Part shown: piece by piece, positions 55,357-64,000 of the stretch
How positions within the stretch are numbered: the first letter of the stretch is position 1
Layout: each line of letters starts with the position of its first letter
Assembly (NCBI RefSeq): GCF_029105185.1
Contig: NZ_JAFMZK010000003.1
Location: forward strand, 186,001 to 250,000
Source: Aliiroseovarius sp. Z3
GTDB lineage: Bacteria > Pseudomonadota > Alphaproteobacteria > Rhodobacterales > Rhodobacteraceae
DNA: 64,000 bases
Direction: 5' to 3'
Position numbers and translations under genes: made by a program
Notes under the pieces: model-generated
What the model saw: only the letters and a program-made list of their open reading frames with translations
Database searches by the model: none
Told to the model about the DNA's origin: nothing

Positions 55357-57854
55357 GCGATAATGACGGCAAAAAGACCCTTGGACTGCGTGGCGGTGGA
55401 CGCCCCGGTCAGGTAAAGCAAAGCTTTAGCCACGGGCGGACGAAGAACGTCGTGGTCGAAACGAAACGCAAGCGCGTTGTCGTGCCCAAACCGGGTGCGG
55501 CATCGGGTTCTGGTGCGGCCTCTCCTTCCGCGGGTGATCCGAAGAAGCGCCCCGCTGGCATTTCAGATGCCGAGATGGAGCGCCGGATGAAAGCCTTGCA
55601 GGCCGCCAAGGCCCGCGAGACGGAAGAAGCCGAAGCCCGCGCAGCCGAAGAAAAAGCACGCGAGGAAGAGCGCAATCGCCGCCGCGAAGAGGCCGAGGCC
55701 AAGGAACGCGAAGAACGCGAGCGCGAAGAAGCCCTGAAAGCCAAGGCGGAAGAGGAAGAGCGCAAGAAGCGTGACGCCGAAGAAGCCAAGAAGGCGGCCA
55801 AACAGCCAGCCCCTGCCGCAGATCCTGCTGCCGCTCAGGCTGCCGAGCAGCGCGGCACAGGCAAAGCGCCGTCAGGGACACGCAAGAAAGACGACCGTGG
55901 CGGTGCCGCGGATCGCCAGAATCGCAACACCAAAGGTGCGGCGCGCGATGACGGTCGCCGTTCTGGCAAGCTGACCTTGAACCAGGCCCTGCGTGGGGGT
56001 GGCGATCGTCACCGCTCGGTCGCTTCGATGCGCCGCAAGCAGGAGCGCGCGCGCCAGAAAGCGATGGGCGAACAGGTCGATCGGGAAAAGGTTATCCGCG
56101 ACGTTCAGTTGCCCGAAGCGATTGTTGTTTCAGAGCTGGCAAACCGTATGGCTGAACGTGTGGCAGATGTTGTCAAATCGCTCATGACCATGGGCATGAT
56201 GGTGACGCAAAACCAAACGATTGACGCCGACACGGCCGAGTTGATCATCGAGGAGTTCGGCCACAAGGTTGTGCGCGTCTCGGATGCTGACGTCGAAGAC
56301 GTGATCGACCAGATCGAGGACAAGGAAGAAGATCTTGTTGGTCGCCCGCCGGTCATCACCATCATGGGCCACGTTGACCACGGTAAAACCTCGCTTCTGG
56401 ATGCGATCCGCAATGCAAAAGTGACCGCTGGCGAAGCTGGTGGGATCACTCAGCATATCGGTGCCTATCAGGTCAAAACCGACAGCGGTGCGGTGTTGTC
56501 CTTCCTGGATACGCCGGGCCACGCGGCCTTTACGTCGATGCGTGCCCGCGGGGCTCAGGTCACGGATATCGTGGTTCTGGTTGTCGCTGCCGATGACGCG
56601 GTCATGCCGCAGACCATCGAAGCCATCAATCACGCCAAGGCCGCCGACGTGCCGATGATCGTTGCGATCAACAAGATCGATAAACCTGCCGCCAACCCCG
56701 ATCAGGTCCGCACCGAGCTTTTGCAGCACGAGGTGATCGTCGAAAAGATGTCGGGCGATGTGCAGGATGTTGAAGTGTCCGCCATCACCGGCCAGGGTCT
56801 GGACGAATTGCTGGAAGCCATCGCGCTTCAGGCCGAAATCCTTGAGCTGAAGGCCAACCCGAACCGCGCCGCTTCCGGTGCTGTGATCGAAGCCCAGCTT
56901 GATGTGGGCCGCGGCCCCGTCGCCACCGTTTTGGTGCAGAACGGGACGCTGAAGCAGGGCGACATCTTCGTTGTGGGCGAGCAGCATGGTAAAGTCCGTG
57001 CCCTTGTGAATGATCAGGGCGACCGCGTCAAAGAAGCCGGTCCATCTGTTCCTGTCGAGGTGCTGGGTCTGAACGGCACGCCCGAAGCGGGTGACGTTCT
57101 GAACGTCGTAGAGACCGAGGCGCAGGCCCGTGAAATCGCTGAATATCGTGAACAGGCCGCCAAGGACAAACGTGCCGCCGCAGGTGCCGCAACGACGCTG
57201 GAACAGATGATGGCGAAAGCAAAGGCCGACGAAGACGTCGCCGAGTTGCCCATTCTGGTCAAAGCCGATGTGCAAGGCTCTGCCGAAGCGATCGTGCAAG
57301 CGATGGAGAAGATCGGTAACGAAGAGGTGCGCGTGCGCGTGCTGCACTATGGTGTGGGCGCCATCACGGAATCCGATATCGGTCTGGCCGAGGCATCGAA
57401 CGCCCCGGTGATCGGCTTCAACGTCCGCGCAAATGCGTCGGCCCGCAATTCGGCCAACCAGAAAGGCGTCGAGATCCGCTATTACTCGATCATCTATGAC
57501 CTCGTGGATGACGTGAAAGCGGCAGCATCGGGCCTGCTGTCCGCCGAAGTGCGCGAGAACTTCATTGGCTATGCCGAGATTCGCGAAGTCTTCAAAGTGT
57601 CGGGCGTTGGCAAGGTTGCCGGTTGTCTGGTCACCGAAGGGGTCGCGCGTCGTTCCGCTGGTGTGCGTTTGCTGCGAGACAACGTGGTGATCCACGAAGG
57701 CACGCTGAAAACGCTGAAGCGCTTCAAGGACGAAGTGAAAGAGGTGCAGTCAGGTCAGGAATGCGGGATGGCGTTCGAGAATTATGACGACATCCGTCCG
57801 AACGATGTGATTGAAATCTTCGAACGGGAAGAAGTTGAGCGTACTCTGGACTAA
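55353..57854 (+). CDS. infB: Translation initiation factor IF-2
   Basis: An 833-residue GTPase that delivers initiator tRNA. A long, charged, Ala/Glu/Arg-rich N-terminal arm (residues about 60-210) precedes the conserved core: [12 protein letters not shown] (G1), DTPGHAAF (G3) and NKIDKP (G4), then domains II and III and the tRNA-binding domain IV. Last gene of the rimP operon; a strong terminator follows. rbfA is not adjacent. Confidence 0.97.
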   Translation: MSDNDGKKTLGLRGGGRPGQVKQSFSHGRTKNVVVETKRKRVVVPKPGAASGSGAASPSAGDPKKRPAGISDAEMERRMKALQAAKARETEEAEARAAEEKAREEERNRRREEAEAKEREEREREEALKAKAEEEERKKRDAEEAKKAAKQPAPAADPAAAQAAEQRGTGKAPSGTRKKDDRGGAADRQNRNTKGAARDDGRRSGKLTLNQALRGGGDRHRSVASMRRKQERARQKAMGEQVDREKVIRDVQLPEAIVVSELANRMAERVADVVKSLMTMGMMVTQNQTIDADTAELIIEEFGHKVVRVSDADVEDVIDQIEDKEEDLVGRPPVITIMGHVDHGKTSLLDAIRNAKVTAGEAGGITQHIGAYQVKTDSGAVLSFLDTPGHAAFTSMRARGAQVTDIVVLVVAADDAVMPQTIEAINHAKAADVPMIVAINKIDKPAANPDQVRTELLQHEVIVEKMSGDVQDVEVSAITGQGLDELLEAIALQAEILELKANPNRAASGAVIEAQLDVGRGPVATVLVQNGTLKQGDIFVVGEQHGKVRALVNDQGDRVKEAGPSVPVEVLGLNGTPEAGDVLNVVETEAQAREIAEYREQAAKDKRAAAGAATTLEQMMAKAKADEDVAELPILVKADVQGSAEAIVQAMEKIGNEEVRVRVLHYGVGAITESDIGLAEASNAPVIGFNVRANASARNSANQKGVEIRYYSIIYDLVDDVKAAASGLLSAEVRENFIGYAEIREVFKVSGVGKVAGCLVTEGVARRSAGVRLLRDNVVIHEGTLKTLKRFKDEVKEVQSGQECGMAFENYDDIRPNDVIEIFEREEVERTLD

Positions 57855-57873
57855 TGTCCGGTGTCAGGATGCA

Positions 57874-57905
57874 AAAAAGGGGACGGTTTGGCCGTCCCCT
57901 TTTTC
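57874..57905 (+). terminator. Rho-independent terminator of the rimP-nusA-infB operon
   Basis: AAAAAGGGGACGG (57874-57886) with CCGTCCCCTTTTT (57892-57904), loop of five bases, symmetrical enough to act on both strands. It lies 19 bases after the infB stop, and also before the 3' end of the leftward 46-residue gene. Confidence 0.92.
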
Positions 57906-57933
57906 GTTTGCCAACAGGCAATTCGCTGATGGA

Positions 57934-58074
57934 TTAAGCTGCCTTGCGCTGCTCAACCGGGCGACCGGAAAACAGGCGGTCTTCCACCCGAACGACGATG
58001 CGTCCATCTGAAAGGTCGCGCACATACTGACCCTGAACCATTACACAACTTCCAAGTACAATCGTCCGCAGCAT
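57934..58074 (-). CDS. Small conserved-looking protein, 46 residues, unknown function
   Basis: A 46-residue ORF starting MLRTIVLGSCVMVQGQYV and ending in RPVEQRKAA. Its ATG at 58074 has a strong GGGAG ribosome site six bases upstream, better than for the longer frame to 58173. The composition (VLGSCV, DGRIVVRVEDRLFSG) is a compact beta-type pattern, and I recall similar short hypothetical proteins in Rhodobacterales, from memory only. It lies between the infB terminator and mutT, on the opposite strand to infB. No function can be offered. Confidence 0.6.
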   Translation of the reverse strand: MLRTIVLGSCVMVQGQYVRDLSDGRIVVRVEDRLFSGRPVEQRKAA

Positions 58075-58163
58075 CTGAATTCTCCCAATCCATAGGTGCC
58101 GAATCAATGCAACCATAGCAGGTATTCGGCGCTTGGACACATTTTCGTCACAAGCTGCGCGGA

Positions 58164-58562
58164 TTAAAGCCAATCTCGCAAAATAGGGATCAAGGGCAGG
58201 TCGGCGGGCGGCATCGGATATTCACGCAATTGGTCGACACGCGCCCAGCTAAGGGATTGACCTTCCTGCGGTTTTGGCTGGCCCTCCCACTTGCGACAGG
58301 CAAAGACGGGCATCAGCAAATGAAAATCATCATAGCTGTGACTGGCGAAGGTCAGGGGCGCAAGGCATGACGCCCATGTGTCGATATCAAGCTCTTCCTT
58401 CAGCTCGCGGATCAGCGCGTGTTCCGGGGTTTCGCCGGGTTCAACCTTGCCGCCTGGAAATTCCCACAGACCGGCCATGGATTTTCCTTCGGGCCGCTGG
58501 GCCAGCAACACCCGTCCATCGCGGTCGATCAGCGCAACGGCCGAGACAAGAACAATCTTCAT
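58164..58562 (-). CDS. mutT: 8-oxo-dGTP diphosphatase MutT
   Basis: A 132-residue Nudix enzyme that cleans 8-oxo-dGTP from the nucleotide pool. The Nudix box GGKVEPGETPEHALIREL with KEELDI (read in two pieces) fits exactly, after LLAQRPEGKSMAGLWEFP, the classic MutT start. The ATG at 58562 gives MKIVLVSAVAL; the frame is open to 58619. It follows argJ on the leftward strand with 19 bases between. Confidence 0.92.
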   Translation of the reverse strand: MKIVLVSAVALIDRDGRVLLAQRPEGKSMAGLWEFPGGKVEPGETPEHALIRELKEELDIDTWASCLAPLTFASHSYDDFHLLMPVFACRKWEGQPKPQEGQSLSWARVDQLREYPMPPADLPLIPILRDWL

Positions 58563-58581
58563 TCTACGCCCCTGCCTGGTC

Positions 58582-59883
58582 CTATGACCGATAATCGGCG
58601 TTGATCTGGATGTAGCCATGCGTCAGATCGCAGGTCCAGACAGATGATGTGCCGTCACCTATGTTCAGATCGACGGCAATAACAAGCTCGTCACGCGTCA
58701 TGTAATTCGCGCCGTCCTCTTCGCGATACTGCGGCGAGACCCAGCCGTTTTCCGCCACCAGTACGTCCCCGAACCGGATGGCCAGTTTGTCACGTTCGGC
58801 ATAGGCGCCGGATTTCCCGATGGCCATGACCACCCGGCCCCAATTGGGATCCTCGCCCGCGATTGCTGTTTTCACCAGCGGCGAATTGGCAATCGCAAGT
58901 GCATGGGTGCGGGCGTCGGCGTCAGATTTTGCGCCGGTGACGCGCACTTCGACAAACTTGGTTGCGCCCTCACCGTCGCGCACCACCTGATGTGCCAGGT
59001 CCAGCATCACGTCATGCAGGGCGGATCGGAAAGCCTGATTGTCCTTCGCAACTTCGATGCCTGAGGCACCCGTCGCCGCCAGCAAAAGAGAGTCGGAGGT
59101 AGAGGTATCGCTGTCGACCGTGATGCTGTTGAAACTTGTTTCGGTCAGGTCTGACAGCATTGACTGCAGATCACCCTGCGCCACCTTTGCGTCAGTGAAG
59201 ATAAACACCAGCATCGTCGCCATGTCTGGTGCGATCATGCCCGACCCTTTGGCGATTCCGGCGATGTGGACGGTCTGATCACCGATCTTGACCTCGGCCT
59301 TGGCGCCTTTGGCGAATGTGTCTGTGGTGCGGATGGCTTGCGCGGCCTGCTCCAACCCATCGGGCGCCAGCGTGCCCTTTAGCTCATCAATGCGCGCGGT
59401 GATGCGGTCATGCGGTAAGGGCTGGCCAATCACGCCGGTTGAGGCGGTATAGACCCTGTTTTTCGGCACTGACAGTGCTTTGGCAACCTCGGTCGTGATG
59501 GCATCGACCGATCCATCACCCGCAGCCCCGGTAAAAGCGTTCGAGTTTCCGGCATTGACCAATATGGCCGCACCTGCGGAGGCATCAGACCCGAGCTTGG
59601 ACTGGCAATCCAGCACCGGCGCAGACCGGGTGGCCGATTTGGTGAATACACCCGCAATGGTCGTACCGGGTTGCAGTTCGGCCAGCATGACATCCAGCCG
59701 ATCCGCGTATTTTACCCCTGCCTTGACGGCTGAAAATCTTGCGCCCGCAATGACGGGCAAATCCGGGAAAGATTTCGGTGCCAGCGGCGCGACGGCATGG
59801 GTGTGCGTCCGAGCCGCCTTTAGCTGTGCCTTCAATGTCTTCAGCTTGGCCTTCAGCTTCTTGATCTTGGCAGTCTTTCCCAT
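58582..59883 (-). CDS. argJ: Bifunctional ornithine acetyltransferase / N-acetylglutamate synthase
   Basis: A 433-residue self-cleaving enzyme that recycles the acetyl group in arginine synthesis. The self-cleavage site is MIAPDMA|TML with nucleophile T223; the oxyanion residues are in ASTGVIG near 147-153. The N-terminus carries an extra Lys/Ala/Leu-rich helical stretch (residues 2-24, MGKTAKIKKLKAKLKTLKAQ) before the catalytic fold starts near 34. Monofunctional versus bifunctional activity cannot be told. Gene order mutT-argJ-ppiC is kept in relatives. Confidence 0.95.
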   Translation of the reverse strand: MGKTAKIKKLKAKLKTLKAQLKAARTHTHAVAPLAPKSFPDLPVIAGARFSAVKAGVKYADRLDVMLAELQPGTTIAGVFTKSATRSAPVLDCQSKLGSDASAGAAILVNAGNSNAFTGAAGDGSVDAITTEVAKALSVPKNRVYTASTGVIGQPLPHDRITARIDELKGTLAPDGLEQAAQAIRTTDTFAKGAKAEVKIGDQTVHIAGIAKGSGMIAPDMATMLVFIFTDAKVAQGDLQSMLSDLTETSFNSITVDSDTSTSDSLLLAATGASGIEVAKDNQAFRSALHDVMLDLAHQVVRDGEGATKFVEVRVTGAKSDADARTHALAIANSPLVKTAIAGEDPNWGRVVMAIGKSGAYAERDKLAIRFGDVLVAENGWVSPQYREEDGANYMTRDELVIAVDLNIGDGTSSVWTCDLTHGYIQINADYRS

Positions 59884-59901
59884 GCCCGCACCCTTTGTGG
59901 T

Positions 59902-60798
59902 TTATTGGTCCAGAAGCGTCATATCACGCAATTTGGCCGGGTCGATCCCCTCAAGTGCGATGCGGTCAATTTTTGCGGCATCCAGAAGCGCCTTCAGGGC
60001 AGCTTCGACAGCGTCGTTTTCAACCTTGATGGTCAATTCGCTGCGGACGTCATCCAGCGTCGGCGCGCCTTTCATACGGGTTTCGTTCAGCTTGATCACA
60101 TGCCAGCCAAACTGGGTCTGGACCGGGTCCGAGATGGCGCCGGCATCCATTTCCATCACGGCATCTTCGAAAGGTTTGACCATCATACCGGCACTAAACC
60201 AGCCCAAATCGCCGCCGCTGGGGCCTGACGGGCCGGTCGAATGTTCTTTTGCCAGCTCGGCAAAATCCGCACCGCCGCTTAGTTCTTCGATCAACTCCTT
60301 CGCCTTGTCCTCGGTCTCTACAAGGATATGCGCGGCGCTGAATTCCTGCGTCGGCTCGGCATTGGCGTATTCCGCATCATAGGCGGCTTGAAGCGCCTCA
60401 TCGGTGACGGCGCTTGCAATCACCTCTTCCACCTTATCGTTGGCGGCCATTTCGCGGCGTTGGTTTTCCAAGCGGATTTCCGCACGATGGCTCAGTTCAC
60501 CCATCGCCTGTCCCAGAACAGCCTGCTGAATCAACTGCTCGACAATGCCCGGCAAAAGCACGTCATCGGGCAATTGCTGAAACTGCTCGGGAAGGCTGGC
60601 CCGTGCGGCAACCAGATGCGCCATGGTGATGTCTTCGCCATTGACAGTGGCAACCACGGTATCACCCGTCACGTCGATCATTTCGACCGCCGGTTCCTCG
60701 GTTTGCACTTCGGCGGTGTCGGTATCCTGGGCGCTCAGCGGCAGGGCCAGACAAACAGATAAGGCAGTGGTCAGAAAAAGAGCGTTGCGGTTCAACAT
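59902..60798 (-). CDS. Periplasmic parvulin-type peptidyl-prolyl isomerase
   Basis: A 298-residue exported protein: signal peptide MLNRNALFLTTALSVCLALP with AQD cleavage, an acidic linker, a SurA-like helical N-domain (INGEDIT-like VNGEDITMAHLVAARASL), then a parvulin domain near residues 155-245 (AAHILVETEDKAKELIEEL, GDLGWFSAGMMVKPFEDAV and TQFGWHVIKL). It would assist folding of outer-membrane proteins. The ATG at 60798 was chosen over 60837. Divergent from secA. Confidence 0.92.
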   Translation of the reverse strand: MLNRNALFLTTALSVCLALPLSAQDTDTAEVQTEEPAVEMIDVTGDTVVATVNGEDITMAHLVAARASLPEQFQQLPDDVLLPGIVEQLIQQAVLGQAMGELSHRAEIRLENQRREMAANDKVEEVIASAVTDEALQAAYDAEYANAEPTQEFSAAHILVETEDKAKELIEELSGGADFAELAKEHSTGPSGPSGGDLGWFSAGMMVKPFEDAVMEMDAGAISDPVQTQFGWHVIKLNETRMKGAPTLDDVRSELTIKVENDAVEAALKALLDAAKIDRIALEGIDPAKLRDMTLLDQ

Positions 60799-60836
60799 GT
60801 TTTTATCCTCAAAGCGGGCCGGTTTCCCCGGCAACA

Positions 60837-60865
60837 TTGACAGTATTACACCCGACGCTTACATC
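60837..60865 (+). promoter_or_regulatory. Candidate sigma-70 promoter of secA
   Basis: TTGACA (60837-60842), 17 bases, TACATC (60860-60865): a full -35 and a reasonable -10. The resulting leader of about 105 bases holds a hairpin AGCCCC/GGGGCT (60895-60900 with 60908-60913). Confidence 0.65.
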
Positions 60866-60978
60866 GCTTGAAGGCTTGAGAGCGCTGGTTCTTGAGCCCC
60901 TAGATAGGGGGCTGGACAGGGACGGGCAAGTTCCCTCTGGTCACACCAGCGTCAGAACCGCATTGAGGCAAGAATAAC

Positions 60979-63651
60979 ATGCTTGGAAAAATCGCGCGTA
61001 AGGTCTTTGGCACCCCCAATGACCGTATGATCAAAGCGACCCGCCCGATCGTCGACAAAATCAACGCGCTTGAGGATGAGTATGCCGCCCTGACGGATGA
61101 TGGCATCATCGCCAAGACGGAAGAGTTCAAGAAACGCATCGCGGATGGCGAGAAACTTGACGCGATCCTGCCCGAGGCATTCGCGAACTGTCGCGAGGCC
61201 GCAAAACGGGCGCTGGGCCTGCGCGCGTTTGACACTCAGTTGATTGGCGGCATCTTCCTGCACCGCGGCAACATCGCCGAAATGAAGACAGGCGAAGGCA
61301 AGACACTTGTCGCGACCTTTCCGGCTTATCTGAACGCGCTGTCCGGTGCCGGTGTGCATATCGTGACTGTAAACGACTATCTGGCGAAACGTGACGCGGA
61401 ATGGATGGGCAAGGTTTATGGCGCGTTGGGGATGACAACCGGTGTCGTCTATCCACATCAACCGGATGATGAAAAACGCGCGGCTTACGCCTGCGATGTC
61501 ACATACGCGACCAATAACGAACTTGGCTTCGATTATCTGCGCGACAACATGAAATCCGAACTGAAGGACATGTATCAGCGTGGTCACAACTTCGCGATTG
61601 TGGACGAGGTCGACTCGATCCTGATCGACGAAGCCCGGACACCCCTGATCATCTCGGGCCCGTCCGAAGATCGGTCCGAGCTTTATGTGACCATCGACAA
61701 GCTGATCCCCGAATTGACCGATGCGCATTACGAGATCGACGAGAAAAACCGCGGCGCCACCTTCACCGAGGAAGGCAACGAGTTTCTCGAAGGGCTTCTG
61801 CAGGCGCATGGCCTGCTGCCGGAAGGTCAGTCGCTTTATGATCCGGAAAGCACCACCATTGTTCACCACGTGAACCAGGGCTTGCGTGCGCACAAACTGT
61901 TCCAGCGCGACAAGGATTATATCGTGCGCGATGGTGAAGTTGTACTGATTGACGAATTCACCGGACGTATGATGGCCGGTCGCCGTCTGTCCGAGGGTTT
62001 GCACCAGGCCATTGAGGCCAAGGAAGGCTGCAAGACGCAGCCCGAGAACGTGACGCTCGCCTCGGTCACCTTCCAGAACTATTTCCGCCTGTACAACAAG
62101 CTTTCTGGCATGACCGGCACGGCGCTGACCGAAGCGGACGAGTTTGACGAGATCTATAAGCTGGGCGTGGTCGAAATTCCGACCAACCGCCCCATCGCGC
62201 GTGTTGATGAACACGATGCGGTCTATCGCACAACAGGCGAGAAATATGCCGCTGTGGTCGAGGAAATTCGCGCGGCCAACGAAAAAGGCCAGCCGATCCT
62301 TGTTGGCACAACCTCGATTGAGAAATCCGAGGAACTTTCGCGGCTTCTGACCGAAGCCGGCATCAAGCACGATGTCCTGAACGCGCGCCAGCACGAGCGC
62401 GAAGCTCAGATCGTCGCCGATGCGGGCAAGTTAGGCTCTGTTACAATCGCCACCAACATGGCGGGGCGCGGGACCGACATCAAACTGGGCGGCAACGTCG
62501 AGTTCAAGGTGATGGAGGCCATTGCCGCCGATCCTGACGGCAATCCCGACGAAATCCGCGCCAAGATCGAAGCTGCCCACGAGGCGGACGAGCAGGCAGT
62601 CAAGGATGCGGGTGGGCTGTTCGTTCTGGCCACCGAACGTCACGAAAGCCGCCGGATCGACAACCAGCTGCGCGGTCGCTCCGGCCGTCAGGGTGACCCC
62701 GGCAAATCATCGTTCTTCCTGTCACTTGAAGACGATCTGATGCGTATTTTCGGGTCCGAACGGTTGGAAAAAGTGCTGTCTACCCTTGGCATGAAAGAAG
62801 GCGAGGCGATCATCCACCCGTGGGTGAACAAATCGCTGGAACGCGCGCAGGCCAAGGTCGAAGGTCGCAACTTTGACATTCGTAAGCAGCTTCTGAAATT
62901 CGATGACGTGATGAACGATCAGCGGAAGGCGATCTTTGGACAGCGTCTGGAAATCATGGAAGCCGAAGACTTGTCGGAAATCGTTGGCGACATGCGTCAT
63001 CAGGTCATCGACGATCTGGTCGACGTCCATATGCCGCCGAAATCCTATGCCGACCAGTGGGATACCGCTGGTCTGCAAGCAGCAGCGATCGAGAATCTGG
63101 GCTTTGAAGCCCCGGTGATCGACTGGGCCGCCGAGGAAGGCGTGGACGATGACAGCATTCGTGAACGGCTTTACGATGCCTCGGACGAGTTTATGGCGAA
63201 GAAGGCCGCCGAGTTCGGCCCGGAAACCATGCGCTCGATTGAAAAACAACTGGTGCTGCAAACCATCGACAGCAAGTGGCGCGAACATCTTCTGACGCTG
63301 GACCACCTGCGGTCGGTTGTTGGCTTCCGCGGGTATGCCCAACGCGACCCGCTGAACGAATATAAGAACGAAGCCTTCCAGCTGTTCGAGAGCATGCTTG
63401 ATGGCTTGCGCTCTGACGTGACCAAGAAGCTGGCGCAGATTCGCCCGATGTCCGAAGCCGAACAGCAGGCGATGATGCAGCAGATGGTGCAGCAACAGCA
63501 GGCGTTGGCGCAGGCGGCGGACAACGCACAGGATGCCAAGGACGGGTTCGACGAAACCAATCCGGCCACATGGGGCAACCCGTCACGCAACGACCCCTGT
63601 CCTTGTGGATCGGGCAAGAAGTTCAAGCATTGTCACGGTCGTCTGGCCTGA
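60979..63651 (+). CDS. secA: Preprotein translocase ATPase SecA
   Basis: An 890-residue motor that pushes preproteins through SecYEG. Walker A MKTGEGKT at residues 102-109, [13 protein letters not shown] near 210, [10 protein letters not shown] near 495, and the HAEREAQIV-like [10 protein letters not shown] region are seen. The C-terminal zinc site is C874, C876, C885 and H886 ([13 protein letters not shown]), which also binds SecB. ATG at 60979. SecB is encoded 23 kb to the left. Confidence 0.97.
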   Translation: MLGKIARKVFGTPNDRMIKATRPIVDKINALEDEYAALTDDGIIAKTEEFKKRIADGEKLDAILPEAFANCREAAKRALGLRAFDTQLIGGIFLHRGNIAEMKTGEGKTLVATFPAYLNALSGAGVHIVTVNDYLAKRDAEWMGKVYGALGMTTGVVYPHQPDDEKRAAYACDVTYATNNELGFDYLRDNMKSELKDMYQRGHNFAIVDEVDSILIDEARTPLIISGPSEDRSELYVTIDKLIPELTDAHYEIDEKNRGATFTEEGNEFLEGLLQAHGLLPEGQSLYDPESTTIVHHVNQGLRAHKLFQRDKDYIVRDGEVVLIDEFTGRMMAGRRLSEGLHQAIEAKEGCKTQPENVTLASVTFQNYFRLYNKLSGMTGTALTEADEFDEIYKLGVVEIPTNRPIARVDEHDAVYRTTGEKYAAVVEEIRAANEKGQPILVGTTSIEKSEELSRLLTEAGIKHDVLNARQHEREAQIVADAGKLGSVTIATNMAGRGTDIKLGGNVEFKVMEAIAADPDGNPDEIRAKIEAAHEADEQAVKDAGGLFVLATERHESRRIDNQLRGRSGRQGDPGKSSFFLSLEDDLMRIFGSERLEKVLSTLGMKEGEAIIHPWVNKSLERAQAKVEGRNFDIRKQLLKFDDVMNDQRKAIFGQRLEIMEAEDLSEIVGDMRHQVIDDLVDVHMPPKSYADQWDTAGLQAAAIENLGFEAPVIDWAAEEGVDDDSIRERLYDASDEFMAKKAAEFGPETMRSIEKQLVLQTIDSKWREHLLTLDHLRSVVGFRGYAQRDPLNEYKNEAFQLFESMLDGLRSDVTKKLAQIRPMSEAEQQAMMQQMVQQQQALAQAADNAQDAKDGFDETNPATWGNPSRNDPCPCGSGKKFKHCHGRLA

Positions 63652-63738
63652 TCGCGCGCGCTGACAATATCAGTGGTTGAAATCCGACGCGCCAATTCGG
63701 ATGATTGCGCAAGGGGTTTGCACGGGTTGGGGGGCGCC

Positions 63739-64000
63739 ATGAACATTTTGCGCGCGGTCATCGCGATGGCATATGTGATGCTGGCAACCGGCCAGGCCGC
63801 TTTTGCGGACGACGTGACACTGACGTCGCGAGATGGCGCGATCGAGTTGACCGGCACCCTTCTGACCTTCGACGGCGAATTTTATCGCGTAGATACCGAG
63901 TTCGGCATCCTGACGGTCGACAGCTCTGGCGTCACGTGCGAAGGACCGGGCTGTCCCAGCCTTGGTCCGTTTGTGGCCGAGCTGACCATTTCCGGCGCCT
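63739..64000 (+). CDS. Periplasmic PstS-like/OmpA-family protein, N-terminal part
   Basis: Partial at the right edge. The ATG at 63739 opens a signal peptide (MNILRAVIAMAYVMLATGQ, cleaved about AFA/DD) and then VTLTSRDGAIELTGTLLTFDG, YRVDTEFGILTVD, and a two-cysteine CEGPGC. It ends in FVAELTISGA at the window edge. In Rhodobacterales this start belongs to phosphate-ABC substrate-binding-like proteins with a C-terminal OmpA domain; only the start is seen, so the call is from pattern memory. Confidence 0.6.
   Translation, partial: MNILRAVIAMAYVMLATGQAAFADDVTLTSRDGAIELTGTLLTFDGEFYRVDTEFGILTVDSSGVTCEGPGCPSLGPFVAELTISGA

Noticed and set aside
56130-57695. A 521-residue ORF antisense to infB
   Set aside because: Same shadow effect; the sense frame carries all GTPase motifs of IF-2.
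1-64000. tRNA or rRNA genes, CRISPR arrays, insertion sequences and prophage
   Set aside because: No cloverleaf-like sequence, array of spaced repeats, transposase, integrase or attachment-site duplication was recognised; the gene content is core chromosomal.

Overview
The window is a gene-dense, GC-rich stretch of ordinary chromosome from an alphaproteobacterium, most likely Rhodobacterales (Roseobacter group). This placement rests on gene order (mnmE-mnmG-rsmG-parA-parB, rho-hemJ | maf-aroE-coaE-dnaQ | secB, hrcA-grpE | rph-rdgB-hemW, mutT-argJ-ppiC | secA), on protein types (monomeric NADP-isocitrate dehydrogenase, type I IPP isomerase, HemJ) and on a CtrA-type TTAA-N7-TTAA box. I compared with remembered families only; no search was run. 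I see no tRNA, rRNA, CRISPR array, insertion sequence, prophage or integrase.

Layout. 0-4.2 kb: end of an L,D-transpeptidase lipoprotein gene, then a leftward operon hslO-nudix-cca-RNA methyltransferase with 1-4 base junctions. 4.3-6.5 kb: a Nudix gene, a response regulator fused to a PP2C phosphatase, and a divergent HPt gene sharing a promoter region with a perfect CtrA box. 6.5-19 kb: metabolism (ilvA, argG, a PfkB kinase, an NAD-type isocitrate dehydrogenase, the unrelated monomeric NADP-isocitrate dehydrogenase, the malic enzyme maeB) plus two membrane proteins. 19-27 kb: galE, mutS, hrcA-grpE, rph-rdgB-hemW.

27-38 kb looks like the replication-origin region. parB, parA, rsmG, mnmG, mnmE, rho and hemJ all run leftward; maf, aroE, coaE and dnaQ run rightward. 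Between the two sets is a 397-base gene-free, AT-rich segment with DnaA-box-like sites, a good oriC candidate. Two perfect 16-base parS palindromes lie inside rsmG and at the start of mnmG. Origin, centromere and partition proteins are thus within about 8 kb.

38-52 kb: idi, an FxsA protein, a Tim44-like protein, mltA, an Smr protein, an alpha/beta-hydrolase lipoprotein, hslVU, a KpsS-like protein, hemH, a BioC-like methyltransferase, comF, grxC, a nitrilase-family amidase, a MarR regulator, a GNAT protein, ubiG and an iminopeptidase. 52-58 kb: the rimP-nusA-ylxR-infB translation/transcription operon with its own promoter, a terminator-like hairpin in its leader and a strong terminator. 58-64 kb: a 46-residue small gene, mutT, argJ, ppiC, secA and the start of a PstS/OmpA-like periplasmic protein.

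No clearly novel multi-gene system was found. The most interesting points are the origin/parS arrangement, the CtrA-boxed phosphatase/HPt pair, the rimP leader, and a few poorly characterised proteins (membrane-anchored ClpP-fold protein, KpsS-like protein, 46-residue protein).
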